Shown: positions 28,142-36,935 of the stretch, piece by piece
Position numbering within the stretch: the stretch's first letter is position 1
Layout: each line of letters opens with the position of its first letter
DNA from: an uncultured Gammaproteobacteria bacterium
Lineage (GTDB): Bacteria > Pseudomonadota > Gammaproteobacteria > Arenicellales > JAANXG01
Length of the DNA stretch: 64,000 nucleotides
Assembly: GCA_947259395.1 (NCBI GenBank)
Contig: CAMYMN010000012.1
Span: forward strand, 1-64,000
Direction of reading: 5' to 3'
The notes under the pieces: model-generated
Seen by the model: only the letters and a program-made list of their open reading frames with translations
Database searches by the model: none
Told to the model about the DNA's origin: nothing
Translations under genes and position numbers: made by a program

Positions 28142-31100
28142 ATGGCGATAACAGCTCACGATTTGGATTATCAAGCACTGCAGACCGTTGACGGTCTGCA
28201 GCGCCTCGATCGTCAGTTCCTTTTGATGGTCGAGGAACGCGATCCTGGTCTTTTTGATCAATTGCGCCGTTATCGTAATCCCGATACGAGCCTCAGCGCA
28301 TTAGAAATTAGCCGCCTGTTATTGGCTGTCGCGCCCATGCTTGAGGAATTTCTGGCGCGCCGGTTCGGCGTCGAAGCTGCGCTACAAACGGTCAATGAGG
28401 ATATTGACCAACACAACCTGGTTGCGCAGTTCAAGAAAGAGTTTGTGCAAAAACGCGCGCGAAGATTACACGGCGATGACACCGGATCGTTCTCTGTGTT
28501 GTCAGAGTGGTTGGACGATCAGATTGCACACATTCCAGAAGCAAGCCTTGATAAAGAACTTGCGGTGGCTAAGTTTGCAGATCAACTCCTGGAGAATCCG
28601 GAATCCAACGCTTCGTCACTGGCGCGTCTAACTGAGTGGTGTGCACACGCGCGACAACACGGTAGTGATGAATCAGTAACAAAGGACTGGATCAGCTTTC
28701 GATTACCGCAATCGGTCGATCCCGCCCGTCTGGTGCCCTTGTCCCGGTGCACCAACGGGTCCGTTGAGCGACTCGAGGCCAAAGTCGAATCGCTACGGCG
28801 TCGGGACGGTTTTTCTCTTACGGATTCACGCATGTCTATGCGTGAAGTGATGGACCAAGTTAATTATTGTGTTTACTGTCACAACCAAGATGGAGACTTC
28901 TGCTCCAAGGGATTTCCAAAGAAAAAGAAACAACCGGAACTCGGGCTCAAGGTTGACGCATTAGGCGTCACCCTGACCGGTTGTCCATTGGAGGAAAAGA
29001 TCTCAGAAATGCAGTTGTTGAAACGGGATGGCAAGAATCTGGCCGCGCTCGCAGTCGCCATGGTGGACAATCCGATGATTCCCGCCACCGGCCATCGAAT
29101 CTGTAACGATTGCATGAAGGCTTGCATCTACCAAAAGCAGGATCCGGTAGATATCCCACAAATTGAAACCCGAGTATTGACCGACGTATTGAATCTGCCG
29201 TGGGGTGTCGAGATCTATGATCTGTTGGTGCGCTGGAATCCGCTGCGCCGCCGGCAATTCCTGCCGCAGCCTGACAACGGCCGCAAAGTCCTGATCGTAG
29301 GTATGGGACCTGCGGGTTTCACCATGGCCCATCACCTTACCATGGAAGGCTGCACCGTGATTGGCATCGATGGGCTGAAAATCGAGCCGTTACCGCAACA
29401 CCTCATCGACGAACCGGTGCACAGTTATGCTGATTTATGCGAGTCGCTCGAGGAACGAATCATGGCTGGATTCGGGGGGGTCGCTGAATACGGCATCACC
29501 GTTCGTTGGGATAAGAATTTCCTGAAATTGATTTACCTCGCACTCGCGAGAAGGCCCTCGTTCCGTGTCGTCGGTGGCGTCCGTCTTGGCGGAACAATAA
29601 CCTTGGATGACGCCTGGTCACTGGGCTTCGATCATGTGTGCATCGCCACCGGCGCCGGTTTACCTCGGGTTGTCGGGATGGGCAACAGTCTTGCCCGCGG
29701 TATGCGTCAAGCCAACGACTTTCTCATGGCATTACAACTCACCGGGGCCGCGAAGTCGGACAGTCTAGCCAATCTCCAGGTGCGATTGCCCGCGGTGGTT
29801 ATCGGTGGAGGATTGACCGCCATCGACACCGCCACCGAGGTCCAGGCCTATTATGTGAAGCAAGTGGAAAAAACCTTGGATCGCTATGAACAACTCGCCG
29901 CCAGTCACGGCGAACAACCGATGCTCGATAAGCTCGGTGAGGAGGGACGACTCGTTCTAAACGAATTCTTGGAACACGGCCGGGCGGTGCGTGCCGAACG
30001 AGAACGGGCGGCGATTACTGGTGAGCACCCCGACTTCAATCCGTTAATTCGAGAATGGGGTGGAGTGACCATTATTTACCGCCGCAGCATCAATGAATCC
30101 CCGGCGTACCTGCGTAACCATGAGGAAATCACCAAAGCCATGGAGGAAGGCGTTTACTACGTCGAAGGTCTGGAACCTTTGCGTGCGGAACTCGATCGTT
30201 TCGGACATGTAGAAACATTGGTATGTCGACAGCGCGTAAAACGGGAGGGTCGGTGGATATCACTCGGCAAAGAAGTGAAGCTGCCGGCCCGCGCAATTAT
30301 GATCGCCGCTGGTACGTTTCCAAACATCATTTATGAAATTGAACATCCGGGCACTTTACGCATCGAAGATAACCACTTTCTAACTCACGTGGCTCATAAG
30401 CACGGCGTGCAGCCGGTGGGGGTCGCCGAACATTGTAAGGCACCGGAGTTTGGCCCGTTTACGTCTTATGATAGAGACCATCGCCGCGTGAGCTTCATCG
30501 GCGACGCCCATCCGGTATTCAATGGCAGCGTGGTAAAAGCGATCGCCTCCGCCCACCGAAGCTATCCAGATATCATTGCCGATTTGATGAGCATGCCCGA
30601 ACACCGACCGACGCATCCGAATTCATCATTGTTTATCAAGTCTGTTACCGATCAACTGACTACGTGCGTTGCCGAAATCGATCTCAAACATCCTGTCGTC
30701 ATTGAGCTTTGGGTGCGGGCGCCAATGGCGGCAAAGAATTTCCAGCCTGGGCAGTTTTTCCGCCTGCAGACCTATGAAACATCGAGCCCCAAACGCAACG
30801 GCACCCGCTTGCAGATCCCGCTACTGACAGTCAGCGGCGCCGGAGTACGGGGCGATTGTGTTCGCATGCTCTTATTGCGATTCGGAGCCAATGCCAAACT
30901 TGCCGAGCAGCTCAAGCCTGGTGATCCAATCGTGTTGATGGGACCCACCGGCGCACCAACCGAGATTGAGACTGACAAGACCTTTCTGGTGATTGCCGGC
31001 AGTTGGGGGGCGGCGGTGATGCTTGGTCTGGGCCCGGCGCTACGCGCCAAGGGTAATCGTGTCCTTTACTTCTCTGCTTACAACACGGCAGATCAAATAT

Positions 31101-31624
31101 ATTATCAGGATGAATTGGAGCAATGCGCGGACCAAATCGTATGGGCGACTGCGAAAGGAGCGCCAATTACCGCAAATCGTCCACAAGACATCAGCGTCCG
31201 GAGCGGCAACGTGATTGATCTGCTACGACAATATTACCGCGGCGAATTTTCGGCACCGGACCAACGAATTCTGTTAACTGATGTAAATGAGGTTTTGGTT
31301 ATTGGTTCGACGGGTTTGCTTAAAGGCCTTCAGTCAGCAATGCGATCCGACTTAAGCCACATATTCCGCGAAGACGTCAACATCTTGGGCACAGTGGGTA
31401 GCCCGATGCAATGCATGTTGAAGGGCGTGTGCGCGCAATGCCTGCAATGGCAGATCGACCCTGAAACGGGGGAACGCACCCGCACCGTGTTTTCGTGCGC
31501 GATGCAAGACCAACCTTTGATGTGGATTGATATCGACAATCTGGCGGCGCGACAGGCGCAAAACTACCTACAGGATTATCTCGGTGCGATGTGGGTGGAT
31601 CATGTACTCGGCAAGTCCAGTTGA
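28142..31624 (+). CDS. 1160-residue multidomain Fe-S flavoprotein (GltD-like plus ferredoxin-reductase/PyrK-like)
   Basis: An N-terminal helical region (about 1-230) is followed by Cys clusters CVYCHNQDGDFCSKGF and CNDCMKACIY, which suit Fe-S centres like those of GltD-type small subunits. A GltD-like FAD/NAD(P) oxidoreductase follows: VLIVGMGPAGFTMAHHL (about 382) and VVIGGGLTAIDTA (about 555). The C-terminal third (about 845-1150) resembles a ferredoxin-NADP reductase/PyrK module, with a final cluster QCMLKGVCAQC and a later Cys. It probably transfers electrons from NAD(P)H through flavin and Fe-S to an unknown partner. It is alone on this strand after a 135-bp gap; no dehydrogenase partner is adjacent. 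Confidence 0.8.
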   Translation: MAITAHDLDYQALQTVDGLQRLDRQFLLMVEERDPGLFDQLRRYRNPDTSLSALEISRLLLAVAPMLEEFLARRFGVEAALQTVNEDIDQHNLVAQFKKEFVQKRARRLHGDDTGSFSVLSEWLDDQIAHIPEASLDKELAVAKFADQLLENPESNASSLARLTEWCAHARQHGSDESVTKDWISFRLPQSVDPARLVPLSRCTNGSVERLEAKVESLRRRDGFSLTDSRMSMREVMDQVNYCVYCHNQDGDFCSKGFPKKKKQPELGLKVDALGVTLTGCPLEEKISEMQLLKRDGKNLAALAVAMVDNPMIPATGHRICNDCMKACIYQKQDPVDIPQIETRVLTDVLNLPWGVEIYDLLVRWNPLRRRQFLPQPDNGRKVLIVGMGPAGFTMAHHLTMEGCTVIGIDGLKIEPLPQHLIDEPVHSYADLCESLEERIMAGFGGVAEYGITVRWDKNFLKLIYLALARRPSFRVVGGVRLGGTITLDDAWSLGFDHVCIATGAGLPRVVGMGNSLARGMRQANDFLMALQLTGAAKSDSLANLQVRLPAVVIGGGLTAIDTATEVQAYYVKQVEKTLDRYEQLAASHGEQPMLDKLGEEGRLVLNEFLEHGRAVRAERERAAITGEHPDFNPLIREWGGVTIIYRRSINESPAYLRNHEEITKAMEEGVYYVEGLEPLRAELDRFGHVETLVCRQRVKREGRWISLGKEVKLPARAIMIAAGTFPNIIYEIEHPGTLRIEDNHFLTHVAHKHGVQPVGVAEHCKAPEFGPFTSYDRDHRRVSFIGDAHPVFNGSVVKAIASAHRSYPDIIADLMSMPEHRPTHPNSSLFIKSVTDQLTTCVAEIDLKHPVVIELWVRAPMAAKNFQPGQFFRLQTYETSSPKRNGTRLQIPLLTVSGAGVRGDCVRMLLLRFGANAKLAEQLKPGDPIVLMGPTGAPTEIETDKTFLVIAGSWGAAVMLGLGPALRAKGNRVLYFSAYNTADQIYYQDELEQCADQIVWATAKGAPITANRPQDISVRSGNVIDLLRQYYRGEFSAPDQRILLTDVNEVLVIGSTGLLKGLQSAMRSDLSHIFREDVNILGTVGSPMQCMLKGVCAQCLQWQIDPETGERTRTVFSCAMQDQPLMWIDIDNLAARQAQNYLQDYLGAMWVDHVLGKSS

Positions 31625-32414
31625 CGCATCGCTTTTGCAACAAATCCAAGTTATGGCCATCAGCTTGCAGCGCCCGGCAACTGATGACCAGTCGATGAAA
31701 CACGCGTTCGGGTCCGAGCACAACATAACGTACCTCGGCTGTGACAGGGTTCACTAAACAGTATCAGAGTTGGTCTGTTTTTATCTATCGTGCACCGACG
31801 GTCCACGGCCGTGGATCGTCATTTGCCATGTTACTCGGTTGATCTTCAAAGCGATCGGAAGCGCTCATTAACGCCCTGCCGGTTAATCGGTCACTGTGGA
31901 CGGCCCGCAAGGTCGGTCGATCCAACCGCTAAGGTTCCCATTCTCCCGCACCCCTACGACAACGTAATCAATTTGGGTGCCGGGTTCAACGTAGCATCGC
32001 AACTAGACTCAAGGCTCAGCTAATTGTTCATGCTCCATCTCTGTCGTTCTCGACTAGGGTATCAGAAGAAACGTTAAAGGACTCCCATCACGACAATCAG
32101 ATATTCTCCCCGGTGCACGCCCGAGCACCATAGATCAGCCCGTATATTGCACCAATGCGGCGAAAACAAGAGCCAAGTCGGAGCGCCTGAACTTGCGCTT
32201 CACTCAGCGCAAACCTTGGCTATGCGTTTCGTTCCAGTTTGGCGTCCGGCCGCTACATCCCGTCGCCATCATCCGGGGATTCCCGCGCACTATACGGGTT
32301 AGCCGGTTTGATGGGGATAAACCGCACCGGAAATGAGCCCGTCAACTGATTCTATTGGAAACTTTCGCTGATTGTGTCTATGTATATGAGTGGGAGAAAC
32401 CGAACTCAAATCGC
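31625..32414. other. Long intergenic stretch without a recognised gene
   Basis: 790 bp. The short frames it holds (for example 31790-32023, plus) lack coding character. It contains a perfect 14-bp palindrome, TCCACGGCCGTGGA, at 31802-31815 and copy C of the dispersed repeat. The end should hold the promoter of the HD-GYP/FGE gene, but no clear consensus is visible. Confidence 0.5.
32138..32165 (+). repeat. Dispersed intergenic repeat, copy C
   Basis: CCCGTATATTGCACCAATGC followed by GGCGAAAA. This is the most complete of four related copies in the window (others at 18807, 21836, 41693). Confidence 0.55.
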
Positions 32415-35400
32415 ATGACTACGAAAAAGATCGCCACCGCGGACATCGAGATCGGTATGTATGTATCACGACTGGATCGACCGTGGCGCGAGACCCCATT
32501 TCTGTCGCAGGGATTCTTTGTCAGGAATACCGACGAGATCAAGAAGCTCAAAGAAAGCTCTCGCTTTGCCTATGTGATGATTCCGGACGAGGAATACTCG
32601 CTGCAAAGCGCTCACGACCAGCCAATTTCGCTGGCCACGATCAACAATCTTTTTACCGCCTCCAACCTCAAATCACCCGCGTCGCAGACCTCTTTCAAAA
32701 ATGAGTTGCCGAGCGCTGAGAAGGCGCATGCAGCTATCGAGAACATGACGATGGAGGTTTGGAGCGATTTGAAGAATGGAAGAAAGCTGAAGATCAACGA
32801 CATCAGCGATCGTGTACGCATGATGGTCGACAGCATCGAGCGCAATCCAGATGCCTATACCTGGCTTTGCTGCGTCAAGGATCATCCCTCATTAGAGTTT
32901 CGACATGCCGTCAATGTTTCCGCATTGTTGACCATCTTTGGCAGACAGCTGGGGCTTGAGCACGAAGACCTACAGTTGCTTGCGATCGGTGGGCTCTGTC
33001 TTGACGTGGGGAATTTCAAGCTCCCCAAAGACTTATTAAAGAAGAAGACCCGTCTGACGGATGACGAATGGGAGGTGATGAAAACCCATGTCCGGCACAG
33101 TATGCAGCTCATCAAGCAATTCACAGATGCAGACACAAAGATGCAATGGATGGTCGCGACTCATCATGAGCGCTACGACGGCAGTGGTTATCTGGCCGGA
33201 GTATCGGGTGACCATATTCCCTTGTTCGGGCAGATGGCGGGAATCGTCGACACTTACGTTGCTTCCACCGAGCCCAAACCCTACGCCACCGCAATGACCT
33301 CGGATGACTCCATCGAGACGTTGTTCAGGCAACGCGGCCACCATTTCAAATCGTCGCTGGTTGATCATTTCATCCAGGCGATCGGACTCCATCCAACGGG
33401 GTCACTAGTGGAGATGAGTTCCGGGGAAATTGCCGTGGTCGTTGCTCAGAATATGCACAAAAAACTGCGCCCGCGTATCGCACTTGTTCTAGACGCCCTC
33501 AAAAAGCCTTATCGGGATTATCCGTTGATCAATCTTGCCACGCAGGCGCATTCAAGAGATGGCAAATCCCTGAGCATCGTCAAAGGTCTGCGGGCGGGGC
33601 AATATTCGATCTCGTTGGAGGATATTCTCGGTCCTCTGACGAGCCACGTAGACGAAGAAGATTTTAAGACTGATGTAGATTTTGCGGCGCAATTCGAACA
33701 ACAAGCAGTAGAAGTCGACGTTACCAGTAAAAAATCCCGTCAACCACGCACCGGGAAAACGGACCCAGCTCAATCCAATCAATCCACGACGATCGCAAAA
33801 CCCACGACTACCCCAAAACCCACGACGATCGCAAAACCCACAACTACCCCAAAACCCACGACGATCGCAAAACCCACGACTACCGCAACGTCAAGCAAGG
33901 TCGTGCGATTCATTCGTGCGGCCGCGGCAATTGCGACTGTTGTGATCGGCGGTGCTTTCATCGTGTACCAACAAAGCCAGCTCGAACAGTTGGCAAAGCA
34001 GCTGGAAGCGTCACGCCAACTAGCAGCGGAAAAAACTGAGGAAGTTCGGCTCATTGCGGATGCGGAGGCAAAGCGAAAGGCCATCATTGAAGTCAAAGAG
34101 GAGCAGGCTCAGCTACTGGCTGCAACAGAAGCAAGACGCAAGGCGGTGGAAGCTGAACTTAAGGCGGCCGTAAAGGCAAAGCGCCAAGCGGCACTGGAAG
34201 CCGAACTTCAGGCGGCGGCACAGGCAAAACGCCAAGCGGCACTGGAAGCCGAACTTCAGGCGGCGGCACAGGCAAAACGCCAAGCGGCATTGGAAGCCAA
34301 ACGTCAGGCGGCGGCACAGGCAAAGCGCCAAGCGGCACTGGAAACCGAACGTCAGGCCGCGGCACAGGCAAAGCGCCAAGTGGTATTGGAGGCCGAGCTT
34401 CAGGCGGCGGCACAGGCAAAACGCCAAGCAGCACTGGAAGCCGAGCTTCAGGCCGCGGTACGGGAAAAGCGCCAAGCGGCATTGGAAGCCGAAGATCAGG
34501 CGGCGGCACAGGCAACGCGCCAATCAGCGCTCGAAACAGAATATACCGGGACACGATACGCGAGGCTTCAAACGGAGTTGGAAGCTGAAAGTAAGATCGC
34601 TGCAGAAATAAAGCGTCAAGCGGAGCTCGAAACTGAAAGCGCGGACGCTACATACAAGACGCCGCAAACGGACCTGGAAGCTGAACATAAGGCGGCTGCA
34701 GAGGTAGAGCGTCACGTGGCGCCGGAAGCTGATTTGACGATAACTGCTGAGGCAAAACGTCAAGAGGAGCTGGAAGCTGAACGCAAGGCGACGACCGAGG
34801 CAAAGCGTCAACAGGAGCTGGGAGCAACGAAACCAGGCAAAGTATTCCGGGACAGGCTCGAGGATGGGAGCGAAGGGCCGGAAATGGTAGTCGTTCCTGC
34901 GGGCTCATTTCGTATGGGACGCCTCCAGGGACGAGGCGACAACGACGAAAAACCTGTGCGCACAGTCACGTTGGCCAAACCGTTTTCGATCGGTCGCTAC
35001 GAGGTCACATTCAATGAGTATGATCAATTTGCGCGCGCGTCGGGGCGCACGCTACCGGACGACAAGGGCTGGGGTCGGGGCCGAAACCCGGTGATCAATG
35101 TTTCTTGGAAAGATGCGATCGCTTATACACATTGGTTATCGGAGCAGACGGGCCAGAGTTACCGGCTGCCTACCGAAACGGAATGGGAATACGCGGCGCG
35201 TGCCGGCAGCGAGAACAAGTACGCTTGGGGAAACGACATCGAAAACAACCGGGCGAATTGTGATGGGTGTCGCAGCCGTTGGGACGGCAAGCAGACGGCA
35301 CCAGTGGGCTCGTTTCAACCAAACCGGTTTTCCCTATATGACACTGTGGGCAATGTCTGGGAGTGGGTGGAGGATTGTTGGCGCCCAAACTACAACGGTA

Positions 35401-35579
35401 TGCCCACCAATACTTCGGCACGGCTACATGTTGACGGTAGTAACTGCGGCCGTCGCATGCGCCGCGGCGGTTCCTGGAACGACGAGCCGATTTACGTCCG
35501 AGTGGCGAACCGGGGAAGGGGCACTCCCGAATACCGGAATGTCAACCTTGGTTTTCGTCTGGCGCGGGACGTCGAATAA
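32415..35579 (+). CDS. Degenerate HD-GYP / transmembrane / coiled-coil / FGE-sulfatase chimera
   Basis: The ATG at 32415 (MTTKKIATADIEIGMYVS) matches the DUF3391 start that precedes many HD-GYP domains (1054 residues). HD-GYP spans about 160-340 and keeps RHAVNVS, KTHV, THHERYDGSGY and the Asp in GIVDTYVA, but the HD motif reads LCLDVGN, so the His and the GK lysine are lost. A Thr/Pro/Lys repeat (about 458-493) leads to one membrane helix (about 497-518). A coiled coil of 16-residue repeats (about 575-810) follows, then a C-terminal FGE/SUMF1-like domain: MVVVPAGSFRMG, RLPTETEWEYAARAG, GNVWEWVEDCW and MRRGGSWNDE. This predicts a cytosolic sensor linked to a periplasmic domain. The FGE domain may be a binding module and not a formylglycine synthase. 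Confidence 0.88.
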   Translation: MTTKKIATADIEIGMYVSRLDRPWRETPFLSQGFFVRNTDEIKKLKESSRFAYVMIPDEEYSLQSAHDQPISLATINNLFTASNLKSPASQTSFKNELPSAEKAHAAIENMTMEVWSDLKNGRKLKINDISDRVRMMVDSIERNPDAYTWLCCVKDHPSLEFRHAVNVSALLTIFGRQLGLEHEDLQLLAIGGLCLDVGNFKLPKDLLKKKTRLTDDEWEVMKTHVRHSMQLIKQFTDADTKMQWMVATHHERYDGSGYLAGVSGDHIPLFGQMAGIVDTYVASTEPKPYATAMTSDDSIETLFRQRGHHFKSSLVDHFIQAIGLHPTGSLVEMSSGEIAVVVAQNMHKKLRPRIALVLDALKKPYRDYPLINLATQAHSRDGKSLSIVKGLRAGQYSISLEDILGPLTSHVDEEDFKTDVDFAAQFEQQAVEVDVTSKKSRQPRTGKTDPAQSNQSTTIAKPTTTPKPTTIAKPTTTPKPTTIAKPTTTATSSKVVRFIRAAAAIATVVIGGAFIVYQQSQLEQLAKQLEASRQLAAEKTEEVRLIADAEAKRKAIIEVKEEQAQLLAATEARRKAVEAELKAAVKAKRQAALEAELQAAAQAKRQAALEAELQAAAQAKRQAALEAKRQAAAQAKRQAALETERQAAAQAKRQVVLEAELQAAAQAKRQAALEAELQAAVREKRQAALEAEDQAAAQATRQSALETEYTGTRYARLQTELEAESKIAAEIKRQAELETESADATYKTPQTDLEAEHKAAAEVERHVAPEADLTITAEAKRQEELEAERKATTEAKRQQELGATKPGKVFRDRLEDGSEGPEMVVVPAGSFRMGRLQGRGDNDEKPVRTVTLAKPFSIGRYEVTFNEYDQFARASGRTLPDDKGWGRGRNPVINVSWKDAIAYTHWLSEQTGQSYRLPTETEWEYAARAGSENKYAWGNDIENNRANCDGCRSRWDGKQTAPVGSFQPNRFSLYDTVGNVWEWVEDCWRPNYNGMPTNTSARLHVDGSNCGRRMRRGGSWNDEPIYVRVANRGRGTPEYRNVNLGFRLARDVE
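33784..33890 (+). repeat. 36-bp minisatellite coding a Thr/Pro/Lys linker
   Basis: About three copies of a 36-bp unit encoding TTIAKPTTTPKP, lying just before the membrane helix of the HD-GYP/FGE protein. Copies are nearly identical at DNA level, which suggests recent expansion. Confidence 0.85.
34129..34824 (+). repeat. 48-bp minisatellite coding 16-residue coiled-coil repeats
   Basis: About 14 units of a 48-bp repeat encoding variants of AALEAELQAAAQAKRQ. The first seven are nearly identical in DNA; later ones are diverged (for example SALETEYTGTRYARLQ). They form the periplasmic coiled-coil stalk of the HD-GYP/FGE protein. Copy number could vary between strains. Confidence 0.88.
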
Positions 35580-35702
35580 ACAAAGCGGTTGGCGACAACC
35601 TGAGGATCCATAGCGTTACCGTTTGTCACCGACCCATCTGTTAGACTCCTCTGTTACTGACTATGCCGATCAACTATTGAATACACGGCCGATAACATTG
35701 GC

Positions 35703-36059
35703 GTGGTATTTCATGCAGTCGAGACAGTGACTGAAAATGACGTAATCCGAAGTGGAAAATCGATTTTTGAACAAGAGAATTTCAAAAATCTTCGCTACTG
35801 GATCATAGATATAGATAGAGAGAAGTGCACCAACTATGCGGTAAACTTGTCGGCGATGCACGAAATTGCCGAGCTTGACAGAGAGGCAGCGAGAATTAAT
35901 CCGGAATTAATCGTAGCAATAATCTCAATGACGGATATAGAGCATATCAGGTCTATTGTGTATAAAGTGGATATGCTCGATGGTGGGTTCGAGACCGAAC
36001 TGTTTAGCGACAGGAACAGCGCCGATCACTGGATACAAAGAAAATTGAGTGAAATTTAG
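35703..36059 (+). CDS. Small STAS/SpoIIAA-like protein, 5' end uncertain
   Basis: The clean frame starts at GTG 35703 (118 residues). It resembles small STAS-like proteins: a central helix and strand, NFKNLRYWIIDID, a strand LIVAIISMTD, and a terminal GFETELFSDRNSADHWIQRKL. In-frame codons upstream of the GTG (about 12, back to a TGA at 35658) read STIEYTADNIG, a good first strand for this fold, but lack an ATG. An ATG at 35663 lies in another frame. So either a rare ATT start (35676) is used or the gene has lost its start by frameshift. It follows the HD-GYP/FGE gene by 123 bp on the same strand, so it may be functionally linked. Confidence 0.6.
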   Translation: MVFHAVETVTENDVIRSGKSIFEQENFKNLRYWIIDIDREKCTNYAVNLSAMHEIAELDREAARINPELIVAIISMTDIEHIRSIVYKVDMLDGGFETELFSDRNSADHWIQRKLSEI

Positions 36060-36103
36060 CACAACCGTATGTATGAAACACCGGTACGAGTCTGTGCAAA
36101 CCC

Positions 36104-36871
36104 TCAAGAGGATTGTTTCTGATTGCCGGGCGCGTTTTCCTGATGTTGGTATTGCTCCAGGGCCTCGCGAACCGTGGATAATATTTTTTGCAACGCCGGT
36201 AACAGATTTTCTTGCCCTTGCCTTGCCAGTTCCTGGCCTAGTACGGACAAGTCATCCCTCAACGCCTGATACTGCTGGTCCAATTGCGCGGCGGTTTCCT
36301 TTGATTTCTTGTCCAGCGAACCAAGCAAAGATTCCAACTCGCGCCGCGCCTGGTCCGAGGATCGGCCTACCGCTTGCTCCAATCCTGCAAGGTCTTCTTG
36401 CAGTTCCTTTTTCTGTTGCTCCCACTCGGGACTCGAAAAGTACTCCTGCAAAGAATTGAGTGCGTCGCCGACCTGTTTATTGGTTTGATCCAGGGTCTCT
36501 CCGGCACGCCAGGCAAGAAGCTCCAGGCCTGAATCGATGGCCAGCAATTCGTGGCCCGAATCAAGCGGGCTGGAGCCCGTAGTCGAATTGTAGATTTCCA
36601 CAACATGGGCCGAGTCCTGTGCTACCACCATCGCCGCAGCATTGCTGCGCAAGCTTATCGATTTGTCTGGGTCCAGCGCCAGCACTGCATTTGTCTGTTG
36701 GTCGATATGCTCTAATTTGGCAACCTTTCCGATCTGCTCACCACCCAGCATCACTGCATCACCCTTTTCTAGCCCAGGCGCGGCGCCGAAAGACACCACC
36801 ACATCCAAACTACGCGAGCACCCGGCAAGTCCGATCGCGGCCATGCCAAAAATCACCATCCATTTTTTCAT
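36104..36871 (-). CDS. MCE/MlaD-like lipoprotein with coiled coil
   Basis: The ATG at 36871 (MKKWMVIFG) gives a lipoprotein signal with lipobox GLAGC; a longer frame opens at 36904. Residues about 20-115 resemble an MCE/MlaD domain (VVVSFGAAPGLEKGDAVMLGGEQIGKVAKL). A long Glu/Gln-rich helix (about 130-255) then probably forms a coiled coil. Such proteins carry lipid between membranes, but no ABC permease (MlaE/MlaF) is adjacent. It may be an orphan MCE-type lipoprotein at the inner or outer membrane. It is on the minus strand downstream of the glxR-like gene with a 64-bp gap, possibly in one transcript. Confidence 0.78.
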   Translation of the reverse strand: MKKWMVIFGMAAIGLAGCSRSLDVVVSFGAAPGLEKGDAVMLGGEQIGKVAKLEHIDQQTNAVLALDPDKSISLRSNAAAMVVAQDSAHVVEIYNSTTGSSPLDSGHELLAIDSGLELLAWRAGETLDQTNKQVGDALNSLQEYFSSPEWEQQKKELQEDLAGLEQAVGRSSDQARRELESLLGSLDKKSKETAAQLDQQYQALRDDLSVLGQELARQGQENLLPALQKILSTVREALEQYQHQENAPGNQKQSS

Positions 36872-36935
36872 CGCAGCGTTCTCCCAGCTGATGGATAACA
36901 ACAAGATTGTACAAATACCTTTCGATGCAATGATA

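Noticed and set aside
34113-34554. Long repetitive minus-strand frames over the coiled-coil repeats
   Set aside because: They are the antisense of a 48-bp repeat with biased composition; the plus-strand protein explains the region.
33784-34824. CRISPR array
   Set aside because: The repeats are contiguous coding tandem units with no unique spacers between them.
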